A DNA stretch of 64,000 nucleotides from JALZAQ01 sp038253885 (GTDB taxonomy: Bacteria; Gemmatimonadota; Gemmatimonadetes; Gemmatimonadales; Gemmatimonadaceae). Positions 25,634-34,751 of this stretch are shown piece after piece. The stretch is taken from positions 36,261 to 100,260 of the forward strand of contig JBBSGP010000006.1 in the NCBI GenBank assembly GCA_038253885.1. Direction: 5' to 3'. Under the pieces are notes generated by a model, which was given only the letters and a program-made list of their open reading frames with translations, ran no database searches and was not told the DNA's origin. The stretch's first letter is position 1. Every line of letters starts with the position of its first letter. Made by a program: the position numbers and the translations under genes.

Positions 25634-26656
25634 ATGCTGGCGCACCATCGCAGCTGCCTCTTCGTCATCGTGGCGTGTCTGGGCGCCGATGGCCGAGCGC
25701 AGGAGGCAGCGCTCAAGCGGGCCCCGGCCGCCGGCACACCGGCGCGGGGGGCACCCTGTCCTCCGTTCGCGACCCCGGCGCAACCCACGGTAGCGCAGCG
25801 CACTCAGGCGCGCGATCTCGCGGCGCGCGCCCAACAGGCCTCGATCATCGGCGATGCAGTCGCCGCCCGCGATCTGCTGCGCCAGGCGCAGCAGCTGAAC
25901 GGCACGGACGCGTCGCTCGCGTACGAGCTGGCGCGGTTGAATGAAACCGGCCGGGATGTGCACGCGGCCGTCGCGGAGTACTGTCGGTTCCTCGCGCTCT
26001 CGCCCACTGCTCCCGAGGCGCCCGAAGCACGCGACCGCCTCGCCCAGCTCGCTGTCTCCGACGGGGGCGGAAGCGCCACACCCGCAGCAGCCGAGCGAGA
26101 ATTCCGGAGCGGTATCGCTGCCTTCGACCGGCATCAACTTCCGGCGGCGGAGGCGGCATTCTCGCGTGCGATCGAGCTCGCTCCCGCCTGGCCGGACCCG
26201 TACTTCAACCGCTCCGTCGTGTTGGCGGCCGCGGGTCGAAACGAGGCGGCGCTGCGCGATCTCGAGAGCTATCTGAGGCTTCGGCCTGAGGCCGAGGATC
26301 GCGCCGACGTCGTCGAGCGCATCGACCTCCTCCGGCGGCGTCTGCTCCGCCCATCGGATGCTCTCACTCGCGGACTTCTCCTACCGGGGCTCGGTCAGGT
26401 CTATACGCATCGACCGGCGCTCGGAGTCGCGGTGCTGGCAGCTGTCGCCGGCGCGGCCGCGTACGGTCTCCGCACCACCAGCGTGACGTCGACTCGCACC
26501 GCGATCGATCCGAACGGCTACTCCTACCAGTATGACTTCATCGAATCGAGGCGCGCGCATCTCGCCGCCGGGCTGGGCGTCGCCGGCGGTGTGGCCCTGA
26601 TCGCGGCGGTGGAGGCCTGGTTTCATGCCCGCAACGATGCGTCGGCTGGTCGCTGA
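25634..26656 (+). CDS. TPR-repeat protein with C-terminal membrane segments
   Basis: 340 residues. It has a likely signal peptide (LFVIVACLGADGRAQ) and a central helical repeat region with TPR character: ARAQQASIIGDAVAARDLL, LAYELARLNETGRDVHAAV and AFDRHQLPAAEAAFSRAIEL followed by YFNRSVVLAAAGRNEAAL. The C-terminal 90 residues contain LTRGLLLPGLGQVY, two hydrophobic helices (about 265-283 and 314-332) and a Tyr-rich loop. This tail resembles the DUF5683-like domain often found after TPRs in envelope proteins. It probably scaffolds an inner-membrane complex. The next gene begins 32 bp before its stop. Confidence 0.8.
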   Translation: MLAHHRSCLFVIVACLGADGRAQEAALKRAPAAGTPARGAPCPPFATPAQPTVAQRTQARDLAARAQQASIIGDAVAARDLLRQAQQLNGTDASLAYELARLNETGRDVHAAVAEYCRFLALSPTAPEAPEARDRLAQLAVSDGGGSATPAAAEREFRSGIAAFDRHQLPAAEAAFSRAIELAPAWPDPYFNRSVVLAAAGRNEAALRDLESYLRLRPEAEDRADVVERIDLLRRRLLRPSDALTRGLLLPGLGQVYTHRPALGVAVLAAVAGAAAYGLRTTSVTSTRTAIDPNGYSYQYDFIESRRAHLAAGLGVAGGVALIAAVEAWFHARNDASAGR

Positions 26657-28343
26657 ACGAGCGCGCGGGGTCGCCTACGGCGCCGCGTCGCTGATCGCCT
26701 TCTCCGTGAGCTCCGGCATGATGAATTCGCGAGGAACCGAGCCGCCGCGGACGTCTCTTGCGGTCGTGAATGCCCGCATCTGGACCGGTGACGCACGCCG
26801 CCCCTGGGCCGAAGCGCTGGCGGTAGCCGGCGATCGCATTGCCGCCGTTGGCTCGAGCGCCGAGATCCGGAAGCTGACGGGCGCGGACACGCAGATCATC
26901 GACGCCCGGGGCAGGCTGGTGCTGCCCGGTTTCATCGATTCTCACGTGCACTTCGTGTCGAGCGGATTCGGTCTCGCCTCGGTTCAGCTCCGCGACGCCC
27001 GGACGCCGGCCGAGTTCACCGCGCGCATCAAGGCGTTCGCGGCCACCGTTCCTGCCGGCACCTGGATCATGGCCGGACAATGGGATCACGAGCAGTGGGG
27101 GGGCGAGCTGCCAAGGCATGACTGGATCGATTCGGTCACGCCGAACCATCCCGTTTGGGTGAGTCGCTTGGACGGTCACATGGCGCTTGCCAACGGGGCG
27201 GCCATGCGAGCCGCCGGCGTCACCACGCAGACGCCCGATGTGGCGGGAGGCACCATCGTCCGAGGAGTCAACGGAGAGCCGACGGGGGTCTTCAAGGACA
27301 ACGCGCAGGCGATCATCGATCGGGTCGTGCCCGACCCGAGCCCCGAGATGAGCGATCGCGCGCTCGCCGCGTCGATGAAGTACGTGGCTGCCCAGGGGGT
27401 GACGTCGGTCCACAACATGGGGAGCTGGGACGACGTCGCGACGTTCGAGCGAGCGGCACGGCGCGGCGCTCTGCAGACCCGGATCTACGCCGCCGTGCCT
27501 CTCGCGACCTGGCAGCAATTGCGCGATCGCGTGTCCGAACGAGGGGGCGGTCGCGGAGACTCCTGGCTCCGCATCGGAGGGCTCAAGGGATTCGTGGACG
27601 GCTCACTCGGCTCACACACGGCTGCGATGATGCAGCCGTTCACGGATTCGCCGGCCGATACCGGCCTGCTCGTGAACACGCCGGAGAACCTCTACGCCTG
27701 GACCTCGGGGGCCGACCGCGCGGGACTCCAGGTGATCGTTCACGCGATCGGAGATCAAGCCATCGACCTGCAGCTCGGTATCTTCGAGCGGGTGGCCCGC
27801 GAGAACGGCGCGCGCGATCGGCGCTTCCGTATCGAGCACGCGCAACACATTGCTCCCCGGGACATTCCCCGCTTCGGGCAGCTCGGCGTCATCCCGAGCA
27901 TGCAGCCCTACCACGCCATCGACGATGGCCGATGGGCGGAGAAAGTCATCGGGCACGAGCGTGCCAAGACCACCTATGCGTTCCGCTCGCTGCTCGACGC
28001 CGGAGCGAGGCTCGCGTTCGGCAGCGACTGGTCGGTGGCGCCGGCGACGCCGCTCGAGGGCATCTATGCCGCCGTCACCCGGCAGACGCTCGATGGCCAA
28101 CACCCTGACGGCTGGATCCCCGAGCAGAAGATCACGGTGGAGGAGGCGTTGCGCGCGTACACCCTGGGAGGCGCCTACGCCTCGTTCGAGGAGGGGAGCA
28201 AAGGCTCGCTCGAGAAGGGAAAGCTCGCCGACCTCATCATCATCGATCGCGACATCACTCGCATCGCGCCGGCGGAGATTCGGAAAGCGCGGGTGATGCG
28301 CACGGTGATCGGGGGAAGGACGGTTTACTCGCGCTCCGATTGA
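26625..28343 (+). CDS. Amidohydrolase family 3 protein (YtcJ-like)
   Basis: 572 residues. A possible signal region (VAYGAASLIAFSVSSGM) precedes the amidohydrolase domain. Metal-binding and active-site landmarks are LVLPGFIDSHVHF, LKGFVDGSLGSHTA, VIVHAIGDQAID, FRIEHAQHI, and FGSDWSVAPATPLEG. The C-terminal part rejoins the beta-sandwich domain (EEGSKGSLEKGKLADLIIID). This is the metal-dependent amidohydrolase_3 group, whose members hydrolyse N-formyl, N-acyl or other amides. The substrate cannot be read. The start lies inside the TPR gene; alternative starts near 26637 (ATG) or later would shorten the overlap. Confidence 0.88.
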   Translation: MPATMRRLVAERARGVAYGAASLIAFSVSSGMMNSRGTEPPRTSLAVVNARIWTGDARRPWAEALAVAGDRIAAVGSSAEIRKLTGADTQIIDARGRLVLPGFIDSHVHFVSSGFGLASVQLRDARTPAEFTARIKAFAATVPAGTWIMAGQWDHEQWGGELPRHDWIDSVTPNHPVWVSRLDGHMALANGAAMRAAGVTTQTPDVAGGTIVRGVNGEPTGVFKDNAQAIIDRVVPDPSPEMSDRALAASMKYVAAQGVTSVHNMGSWDDVATFERAARRGALQTRIYAAVPLATWQQLRDRVSERGGGRGDSWLRIGGLKGFVDGSLGSHTAAMMQPFTDSPADTGLLVNTPENLYAWTSGADRAGLQVIVHAIGDQAIDLQLGIFERVARENGARDRRFRIEHAQHIAPRDIPRFGQLGVIPSMQPYHAIDDGRWAEKVIGHERAKTTYAFRSLLDAGARLAFGSDWSVAPATPLEGIYAAVTRQTLDGQHPDGWIPEQKITVEEALRAYTLGGAYASFEEGSKGSLEKGKLADLIIIDRDITRIAPAEIRKARVMRTVIGGRTVYSRSD

Positions 28344-28404
28344 CGGCCGCTCGGTCGCGCAGGTACACTCCTGAGTCCGTCCGTCACTGCCACGAGGAGC
28401 ACCT

Positions 28405-30522
28405 GTGAGACACATCCTGTCCGGCCTCGCTCTCGGAGCGAGCTGCGCTCTGACCTCGGTGCTCGCAGCCCAGGAGCCGAGCTTCACCCTGGAGCAGGTG
28501 ATGTCGGCGCCGTTTCCGGCGGATCTCGTCTCCGCCCGAGGTGGTACCGGCCGTGCGGCCTGGACGTCGCTCGAGAAAGGGCGGCGCAGCGTCTGGCTCG
28601 CCGACTTCCGGAGCGCGCGTGCCATCCGGGTCGCGAACTGGCCGAAGGACGACGGTCAGGATCTGGGACAGGTCGCTCTGTCGCGAGACGGGGCGATCGT
28701 CGCGTTCGTGCGCGGTGAGGGATACAACCGGCAGCGCCACAATCCCAACCCGTCGAGCGATCCTCATGGCGCCGAGCAAGCGGTGTGGGTTTCCGCCAAC
28801 GCTCAGCCGATGCACCGGATCGGAGTCGGGGCCTCGCCGATTGTGTCGCCCGATGGTGGGCGCGTGGTCTTCCAGCGTGACTCGACGTTGATGGTGGCGC
28901 CGACCGCGGGCGCAGCGATCCCGCGACCTCTATTCGTCGCCCGCGGGGTGAATGGAGAGGCGGCCTGGTCTCCGGACGGCCGGATGGTGGCGTTCACCTC
29001 GGCGCGCGGGGACCACTCGTACGTCGGCGTGTACGACGTGGCCAGGGACAGCCTCCGCTGGATGGCGCCAGGTGTGGACCGGGACGCCAGCCCGCGCTGG
29101 TCGCCGGATGGGAAGAAGATCGCGTTCGTGCGAACGGCTGGCGGTGCTGGCGGAGGCAACGTCTTCTCGCCGGCGGCCGGCACTGGCTTCGGAATCTGGG
29201 TCGCGGATCCGGTCACCGGAGCTGGCAAGATGCTCTGGCACTCGCAACCGGGGATCGCGGGCCGACTCCGCCGGCCCACCGCGGGCGAGTACTTCTTCTA
29301 TGCCGGGTCGCAGATCGTGTTCGTCACCGAAGCCGACGGGTGGCAGCACTTCTACGCGATTCCGGCCGATGGGTCGGCGAGCGCGCCGGTGCAGCTGACC
29401 TCGGGCGAGTGTGAGGACGAGCAGCCGTCCGTGAGCGCCGATGGGGCCTGGGTCTATTACGCCTCGAACTGCAAGGACATCGATCGCAAGCACATCTGGC
29501 GCGTGCAGGCGTCGGGTGGCAAGGCCCCGGAGCAGATCACGTCGGGAAGCTCCATCGAATGGGCGCCGGCAGTATCCGGGGGCTCACGGATGATGTTCCT
29601 GCACTCGGATGCGCGCATGCCGGCGTCGCCGGCGCTGGCATCGCTCGACGGAAAGACCGTGGCGCTCGCGGGTGCGCCGGCGCTCCCCAAGGACTTCCCG
29701 ATCGCGGCGCTGGTCGAGCCGCAGCAGGTGATCTTCAAGGCCGCGGACGGCACCGACATCCACGGACAGCTCTTCGCCTCGAAGTCGTCCAGCAAGACGC
29801 CCGGGCTCGTCTTCATCCACGGCGGCTCGATGCGGGAGATGCTCCTCGGCTGGAGCCCCCTCTTCTACTACCACAACGCGTACGGAATGAACCAGTATCT
29901 CGTCAGCAAGGGATACACGGTTCTCTCAGTGAACTATCGAAGCGGAATCGGATATGGGCGCGCATTCCGCGAGATGGACAAGGTCGGACGGCGCGGAGGT
30001 TCGGAGGTCCAGGACGTGATCGCGGCCGGGCGTCACCTGGCATCGCTGCCGGGCGTGGACTCGGCGCGCATCGGACTCTGGGGAGGCTCGTACGGTGGCT
30101 ATCTGACGGCCTACGGAATGGAGAAGGCGCCGGAGCTCTTCAAGGCAGGCGTGGACCTGCATGGCGTGCACGACTGGAACGCCGACTTCTCGGATTTCGC
30201 CCCAGCGACGGTGGCGCGCGGCCAGCGCGAGGCGGATTCCGTGATCGCTACCGGAGTCGCATCCTCACCGGTGTGCTGCGTCTCGAACATCCGCGGACCC
30301 CTGCTTCTCATCCAGGGCGACGACGACCGCAACGTCTCGTTCTCGCAGACCGTGACCTTCGCGCAGATGCTGCGGAAGGAGAAGAAGCCGTTCGAGCTGC
30401 TGGTGTTCCCCGATGAGGTGCACGACTTCCTGCGCTTCCAGAACTGGTGGAAGGCCTACGTGGCAACCACCGATTTCTTCAACCGCACCCTCATGAAGGG
30501 TGAGTCCATCGCGATCCAGTAG
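28405..30522 (+). CDS. S9 family peptidase, acylaminoacyl/prolyl oligopeptidase type
   Basis: 705 residues from GTG 28405 with an AGGAG site upstream. A signal peptide (LSGLALGASCALTSVLAAQ) precedes a WD40-like beta-propeller (about 40-420) containing repeated WSPDGRMVAFTSARG and SPDGKKIAFVRT units. The alpha/beta hydrolase domain follows. The nucleophile is in LWGGSYGGYLTAYG, the Asp in LIQGDDDRNVSFSQT and the His in FPDEVHDFLRFQNWW. The oxyanion region is LVFIHGGSMREMLLG. The protein is probably periplasmic and cleaves short peptides. The membrane esterase gene begins 21 bp downstream on the same strand. Confidence 0.93.
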   Translation: MRHILSGLALGASCALTSVLAAQEPSFTLEQVMSAPFPADLVSARGGTGRAAWTSLEKGRRSVWLADFRSARAIRVANWPKDDGQDLGQVALSRDGAIVAFVRGEGYNRQRHNPNPSSDPHGAEQAVWVSANAQPMHRIGVGASPIVSPDGGRVVFQRDSTLMVAPTAGAAIPRPLFVARGVNGEAAWSPDGRMVAFTSARGDHSYVGVYDVARDSLRWMAPGVDRDASPRWSPDGKKIAFVRTAGGAGGGNVFSPAAGTGFGIWVADPVTGAGKMLWHSQPGIAGRLRRPTAGEYFFYAGSQIVFVTEADGWQHFYAIPADGSASAPVQLTSGECEDEQPSVSADGAWVYYASNCKDIDRKHIWRVQASGGKAPEQITSGSSIEWAPAVSGGSRMMFLHSDARMPASPALASLDGKTVALAGAPALPKDFPIAALVEPQQVIFKAADGTDIHGQLFASKSSSKTPGLVFIHGGSMREMLLGWSPLFYYHNAYGMNQYLVSKGYTVLSVNYRSGIGYGRAFREMDKVGRRGGSEVQDVIAAGRHLASLPGVDSARIGLWGGSYGGYLTAYGMEKAPELFKAGVDLHGVHDWNADFSDFAPATVARGQREADSVIATGVASSPVCCVSNIRGPLLLIQGDDDRNVSFSQTVTFAQMLRKEKKPFELLVFPDEVHDFLRFQNWWKAYVATTDFFNRTLMKGESIAIQ

Positions 30523-30543
30523 CAGCGCGGGTCCGCGCCGCTC

Positions 30544-31767
30544 GTGATTCGCGAGCCTCGGCGCGTCTCGGTCGGGGACCGGCTCTACGGCTGGCTCCTA
30601 CTGCTGGTGGGTGGCGCTGTCGCTTTCGTCTCGCTCTGGATCGTTCTCCCGATCCCGAGCGGGCGACTCCTTCCCCTCGCCGTCCTGGCACCGGAGATGA
30701 GTCCCTGGGTCATGGTCCTCGGCGCGGGAGTCGTCGCTCTCGCCGCGCTCCGGTTTCGCCATAATCCAGCGCTCCGTGTCGCCATGGCCAGTGGAGTGCT
30801 CGCGACCGCGCTGGCGCTGCTGCCGATCGCGCAGTTGCGCGGCACGGCGCAGCGCTTCGATCGGGACATGGCAGCTGCACTGGGTCCGGGCCATGAGGCG
30901 CGTGTGCCCTCAGCGGTGCGGGCCCGCTGGCGCGAGACCCACACGTCGGTGGCCGTTATCGTTCGCGGAGCGCGGCTTGACCCGGTGAGGGAGACATTCG
31001 GCGTTCCGTTCGCGGCGCCGGCCGGGGTGACGCTCCGGACGAACGTCTTTCGCCCAGCGTCAGGAGGCTCACCCGCGCCGATACTGGTGGTCATCTACGG
31101 CGGGGCATGGCGGGGCGGCTCGCCATCGCAAGCCCCTCAGCTCAGCCGATATCTGGCGAGCCGCGGGTATGCCGTGTTTGCCGTGGATTACCGGCACGCC
31201 CCGGCCTTTCGCCACCCCGCTGAGCTCGAGGATGTTCGGACGGCGATCGCGTGGGTCCGGGCGCACGCGTCGGAGTACGGGGCCGACTCCTCGCGTCTAT
31301 CGCTGCTGGGACGCTCGGCCGGGGGGCATCTCGCCCTGCTGGCGGCCTACGAGCCGGGCGCGGGTCGCGTGCGAGCGGTCATCGACTTCTACGGGCCCGC
31401 GGATCTCGCGGGGGGTTATGCCCACCCTCCCCGACCTGATCCTCTCGGCGTTCGACCGATCATCGCCCAGTTTCTGGGCGGAACGCCGCTTCAGGTGCCA
31501 GCTCAGTACCGTGATGCCTCACCAATCACCTACGTCCGCGCTGGTCTGCCCCCGACGCTCATCCTGCACGGTGCGCGCGACCATTACGTCCTGGCCGACT
31601 TCTCGCGCGACCTCGATCGGCGGTTGCGCGCCTCCGGTGACACGAGCGTGCTGCTCGAGTTGCCGTGGAGCGAGCACGGTTTCGACTTCGCCTATCAGGG
31701 GATCGGAGGGCAGCTGGCGACCTACGAGGTGGAGCGCTTTCTCGATTGGGCCAACGCCCGCCCGTGA
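30544..31767 (+). CDS. Membrane-anchored alpha/beta hydrolase (esterase type)
   Basis: 407 residues from GTG 30544. Three hydrophobic helices fill residues about 15-105 (YGWLLLLVGGAVAFVSLWIV, then WVMVLGAGVVALAALRF, then MASGVLATALALLPIA). The catalytic domain follows. It has ILVVIYGGAWRGG for the oxyanion hole, LLGRSAGGHLALLAAY with the nucleophile Ser, HGARDHYVLADFS with the Asp, and WSEHGFDFAY with the His. This pattern fits the bacterial hormone-sensitive-lipase/BD-FAE-like esterase group. The membrane helices probably fix it to the inner membrane with the catalytic domain outside. The substrate is unknown. Confidence 0.87.
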   Translation: MIREPRRVSVGDRLYGWLLLLVGGAVAFVSLWIVLPIPSGRLLPLAVLAPEMSPWVMVLGAGVVALAALRFRHNPALRVAMASGVLATALALLPIAQLRGTAQRFDRDMAAALGPGHEARVPSAVRARWRETHTSVAVIVRGARLDPVRETFGVPFAAPAGVTLRTNVFRPASGGSPAPILVVIYGGAWRGGSPSQAPQLSRYLASRGYAVFAVDYRHAPAFRHPAELEDVRTAIAWVRAHASEYGADSSRLSLLGRSAGGHLALLAAYEPGAGRVRAVIDFYGPADLAGGYAHPPRPDPLGVRPIIAQFLGGTPLQVPAQYRDASPITYVRAGLPPTLILHGARDHYVLADFSRDLDRRLRASGDTSVLLELPWSEHGFDFAYQGIGGQLATYEVERFLDWANARP

Positions 31768-31782
31768 CGCTGAGGAGTGCCC

Positions 31783-32070
31783 TCAGGCCTCTGTGGGAGG
31801 CGGCGTGACGGCAGCCTTGGGGCGGCCAGACCAGTGGTGGCGCGGAGCTGGCGGCATGGCGCGGCGGACGAGCACGTTATTGTAGTACTCGACGATCCGG
31901 GTGCGCACCGTCGTCTGGGTATCCCCGGTGGCCGACATGAAAGGGGCGTAGCGCTGAGCGTCGCCGGACACGCCGAACCACCACCAGGCTTGGCCCTTGG
32001 CGGTCCGCGACGGCTCCAGGGTGCACGTGTAGGTCCGTGCACCATCCTCGAACTGAAACGACTTGACCAT
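31783..32070 (-). CDS. Small conserved-looking hypothetical protein
   Basis: 95 residues. It reads like a genuine small globular protein: an aromatic-rich core with ARTYTCTLEPSRTAKGQAWW, FGVSGDAQRYAPFMSATG and TRIVEYYNNVLVRRAMPP, then a basic/Pro tail. There is a reasonable GGAGA ribosome site upstream of ATG 32070. No cysteine pair, membrane helix or signal peptide is present. I do not recognise the family. It converges with the esterase gene, leaving 15 bp between stops. Confidence 0.6.
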   Translation of the reverse strand: MVKSFQFEDGARTYTCTLEPSRTAKGQAWWWFGVSGDAQRYAPFMSATGDTQTTVRTRIVEYYNNVLVRRAMPPAPRHHWSGRPKAAVTPPPTEA

Positions 32071-32242
32071 GGTCTCTCCGACTGGTTGACATGTAATCTA
32101 GCGAGGGGCACAAGGGCGGGCCGCCGAAGTGCTGTCGGACGACCGTCCACCCCCCAGCGGAAAGGCGAGCGCGCTGGCTGGCCGCACTGTCGTGGCCCGC
32201 TCATCTTTCCAGGAAAGCCTCCATCCCCCAACACGTCCTGAC

Positions 32243-34519
32243 ATGAAGATGCCCAACCGTCGGATTGCTCTTCTCACCCTGCTGCTCCTCCCAGCCGTCT
32301 CTCTTGCGCAGCAGAAAGCCAAGGCGCGCTTCACCAACCTCGATGACGCCCTTCGCTCAGGAAGCGCCCTGGCGGGGCGCCAGGGGCCGCGCAATGTCAA
32401 CTGGATCGATGGCGGGGCCCGCTTCTCCTACATCCAGCGGGATCCCGAAACGCGAAAGGAAGTGATCAGATCTCTGGATCCGGCAACCGGCCGCGACACC
32501 GTCCTCTTCAGTGCCGACGGGCTCACCTTTCCCGGAACGAGCGAGCCGTTCGCCTACCAGTCATTCCAGTGGGCCCGCGACTCGAAGCATCTCGTCTTCC
32601 AGACACGCTTCAAGCCGATATACAGGCGATCGGGCACGTCGGATTACTTCATCTATTCCCTCTCCGACCGCTCGCTTCAGCTCGCGGCCACGGGTGCCCG
32701 AACCGCCGAGCTCTCCCCCGACGGCTCGATGCTCGGTGTGGAGCGCGGCGGAGACCTCTACGTCGAGAATCTCCTCTCACACAAGGAAACCCGGGTTACC
32801 AGCGATGCCCGCGAGAGCGTCTTCAATGGACGCTTCGATTGGGTGTACGAGGAGGAGTTCGGCGTGGCCCAGGCCTGGAGCTGGTCGCCCGACAGCCGCT
32901 TCATCGCGTTCTGGCAGGTCGATGAGAGCCCGGAGCCGGTGATCCAGTTCAGCGACTTCTCAGGAGCGCATCCGTCGTGGGATCGCATCCGCATCGCCCA
33001 GCCAGGGGACACCAACCCCAGGGTGCGCATCGGTGTCGCCCAAGTCCGGAGCGGCAAGCGCACATGGCTCGAGACCGGCGAGACGGGAGAGTTCTATATC
33101 CCACGCGTCTACTGGACCGCGCGGGCCGACACGCTCGCCGTGATCACGCTCGACCGGCCGCAGAGCACAATGAAGTTGTTCTTCTTCGATGTGAACACGG
33201 GCGGACGGCGACTGGTCATGACCCAGAAGTCGGACAGCTGGATCGACGTCTACGACTTCTACGCCGGAATCCAGGACATGATGTCGTTCCCGGCCGGCTC
33301 GCACGAGTTCTTCTGGATCTCGGACCAGGGCGGGTGGCAGCACATCTATCGCTACGACTATTCGGGTGCGCTGGTGAACCAGGTGACGAAGGGCACGTGG
33401 AGCGTCACCCGGGTCGAGGGGATCGACCCGAAGCGACAGGTGGTCTACTACACATCTACGGAAGCGTCGCCGCTCGAGCGGCAGCTCTACGAGATCCGAT
33501 TCGACGGCAGCCACGGACGCCGCATCACGACATCGTCGGGGAATCATCGCATCGACATGTCGCCGAGCACGGCTTTCTACATCGACCGCTGGTCGTCGGT
33601 GCGCCAGCCGACGCAGGTCGAGCTCTGGACGACGGCCGGGCGCAAGCTCCGCACTCTCGAGGACAACGCGGCCGTGAGCCAGTGGTTGGCGACACACGAG
33701 TATTCTCCGGCCGAGCCATTCCGCTTCACCGCATCGGATGGCGTCAAGCTGGATGCGTCGATGGTCAAGCCGGTGCCCTTCGACTCCACGCGCAAGTATC
33801 CGGTGATCTTCGCGATCTACGGCGGGCCCGGATCGCAGCAGGTGTACAACCAGTTCAGCGGGAGTAGCTGGACGCAGTGGCTCGCCCAGGAAGGCTACAT
33901 CGTGATCGGTGTCAACAACCGTGCGAGCAACAATTATGGGAGCGCCTTCATGAAGGGCTCCTACAAACACCTCGGCAAGTGGGAGAGCCACGACTTCGCC
34001 GAGACGGCGCGCTATCTCGCGACGCTGCCTTACGTGGATGCGAAGCGGGTCGCGATCATGGGGGGCAGCTACGGCGGCTACTCCACCGTTTACACGATGG
34101 AGATGTACCCAGACCTCTTCCCGGTCGGCGTGGCCAACTCCGCCGTCACCGACTGGCGGCTCTACGACAGCATCTACACCGAGCGCTACATGGGCCGGCT
34201 CGCGGACAACCTGGCGGGCTACAAGGAAAGCTCGGCGATCGAGAACGCGGGAAAGCTCACCGGGCATCTTCTGCTCATCCATTCCATGCTGGACGACAAT
34301 GTCCACCCGCAGAACACCATGCAGCTCCTCACCGCCCTGACGGCGGCCGGGAAGGACGTGGATCTGCGCATCTACCCGCCCGGCCACCACGGCTCGGCGT
34401 ACGACGCGGCGAGTGGCCGGCTCATCCAGCAGGTGACCGATCAGTTCCTGGCCCGCTGGCTCAAGGGCGAAGGCGCAACGGCTGGACCGACTTCCCAAAA
34501 GACCGGGGAGAATCCATGA
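32243..34519 (+). CDS. Dipeptidyl peptidase IV-like S9 peptidase
   Basis: 758 residues from ATG 32243, chosen because a signal peptide (RRIALLTLLLLPAVSLAQ) begins there; the frame extends 38 codons upstream without one. The DPPIV_N beta-propeller spans about 60-480 and includes SVFNGRFDWVYEEEFGV, the double-Glu motif of the family that anchors substrate N-termini, and WSPDSRFIAFWQVDE. The catalytic domain holds IYGGPGSQQVYNQF, the nucleophile in IMGGSYGGYSTVYTM, Asp in LDDNVHPQNTMQL and His in YPPGHHGSAYD. It releases X-Pro or similar dipeptides from peptide N-termini in the periplasm. Its stop overlaps the following zinc-ribbon gene (ATGA). Confidence 0.93.
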   Translation: MKMPNRRIALLTLLLLPAVSLAQQKAKARFTNLDDALRSGSALAGRQGPRNVNWIDGGARFSYIQRDPETRKEVIRSLDPATGRDTVLFSADGLTFPGTSEPFAYQSFQWARDSKHLVFQTRFKPIYRRSGTSDYFIYSLSDRSLQLAATGARTAELSPDGSMLGVERGGDLYVENLLSHKETRVTSDARESVFNGRFDWVYEEEFGVAQAWSWSPDSRFIAFWQVDESPEPVIQFSDFSGAHPSWDRIRIAQPGDTNPRVRIGVAQVRSGKRTWLETGETGEFYIPRVYWTARADTLAVITLDRPQSTMKLFFFDVNTGGRRLVMTQKSDSWIDVYDFYAGIQDMMSFPAGSHEFFWISDQGGWQHIYRYDYSGALVNQVTKGTWSVTRVEGIDPKRQVVYYTSTEASPLERQLYEIRFDGSHGRRITTSSGNHRIDMSPSTAFYIDRWSSVRQPTQVELWTTAGRKLRTLEDNAAVSQWLATHEYSPAEPFRFTASDGVKLDASMVKPVPFDSTRKYPVIFAIYGGPGSQQVYNQFSGSSWTQWLAQEGYIVIGVNNRASNNYGSAFMKGSYKHLGKWESHDFAETARYLATLPYVDAKRVAIMGGSYGGYSTVYTMEMYPDLFPVGVANSAVTDWRLYDSIYTERYMGRLADNLAGYKESSAIENAGKLTGHLLLIHSMLDDNVHPQNTMQLLTALTAAGKDVDLRIYPPGHHGSAYDAASGRLIQQVTDQFLARWLKGEGATAGPTSQKTGENP

Positions 34520-34731
34520 CCGCGGCGAAATGTCCCAAGTGCGGCGGCACCATGATCGATGGCTTTATCGTCGATCACACCTATGGCGCGAACGTCCAGT
34601 CGGAATGGGCCGAGGGAGAGCCGAAGAAATCATTCTGGACGGGACTCAAGATGAAGGGTGTGGCGCTGCATTCCGTGACGACGTTGCGCTGCGAGCGCTG
34701 CGGGTATCTGGAGTCGTTCGCGCGCGAGTGA
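34516..34731 (+). CDS. Small zinc-ribbon protein coupled to the DPP IV-like gene
   Basis: 71 residues from ATG 34516, which overlaps the peptidase stop. Two CxxC pairs frame the protein: KCPKCGG near residue 6 and RCERCGYLESF near the end, a classic zinc ribbon. A central hydrophilic segment (QSEWAEGEPKKSFWTGLKMK) separates them. Such proteins are often listed as PF20097-type or nucleic-acid-binding zinc ribbons, but the role is unclear. Coupling to a secreted peptidase seems incidental or reflects shared expression. Confidence 0.82.
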   Translation: MTAAKCPKCGGTMIDGFIVDHTYGANVQSEWAEGEPKKSFWTGLKMKGVALHSVTTLRCERCGYLESFARE

Positions 34732-34751
34732 ATCCGGCGCGAGGAGGGTGA

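Noticed and set aside
32960..34498. 512-codon minus-strand open frame
   Set aside because: It is fully antisense to the DPP IV-like gene, is His/Arg/Val-rich in the way shadow frames are in high-GC DNA, and has no motif.
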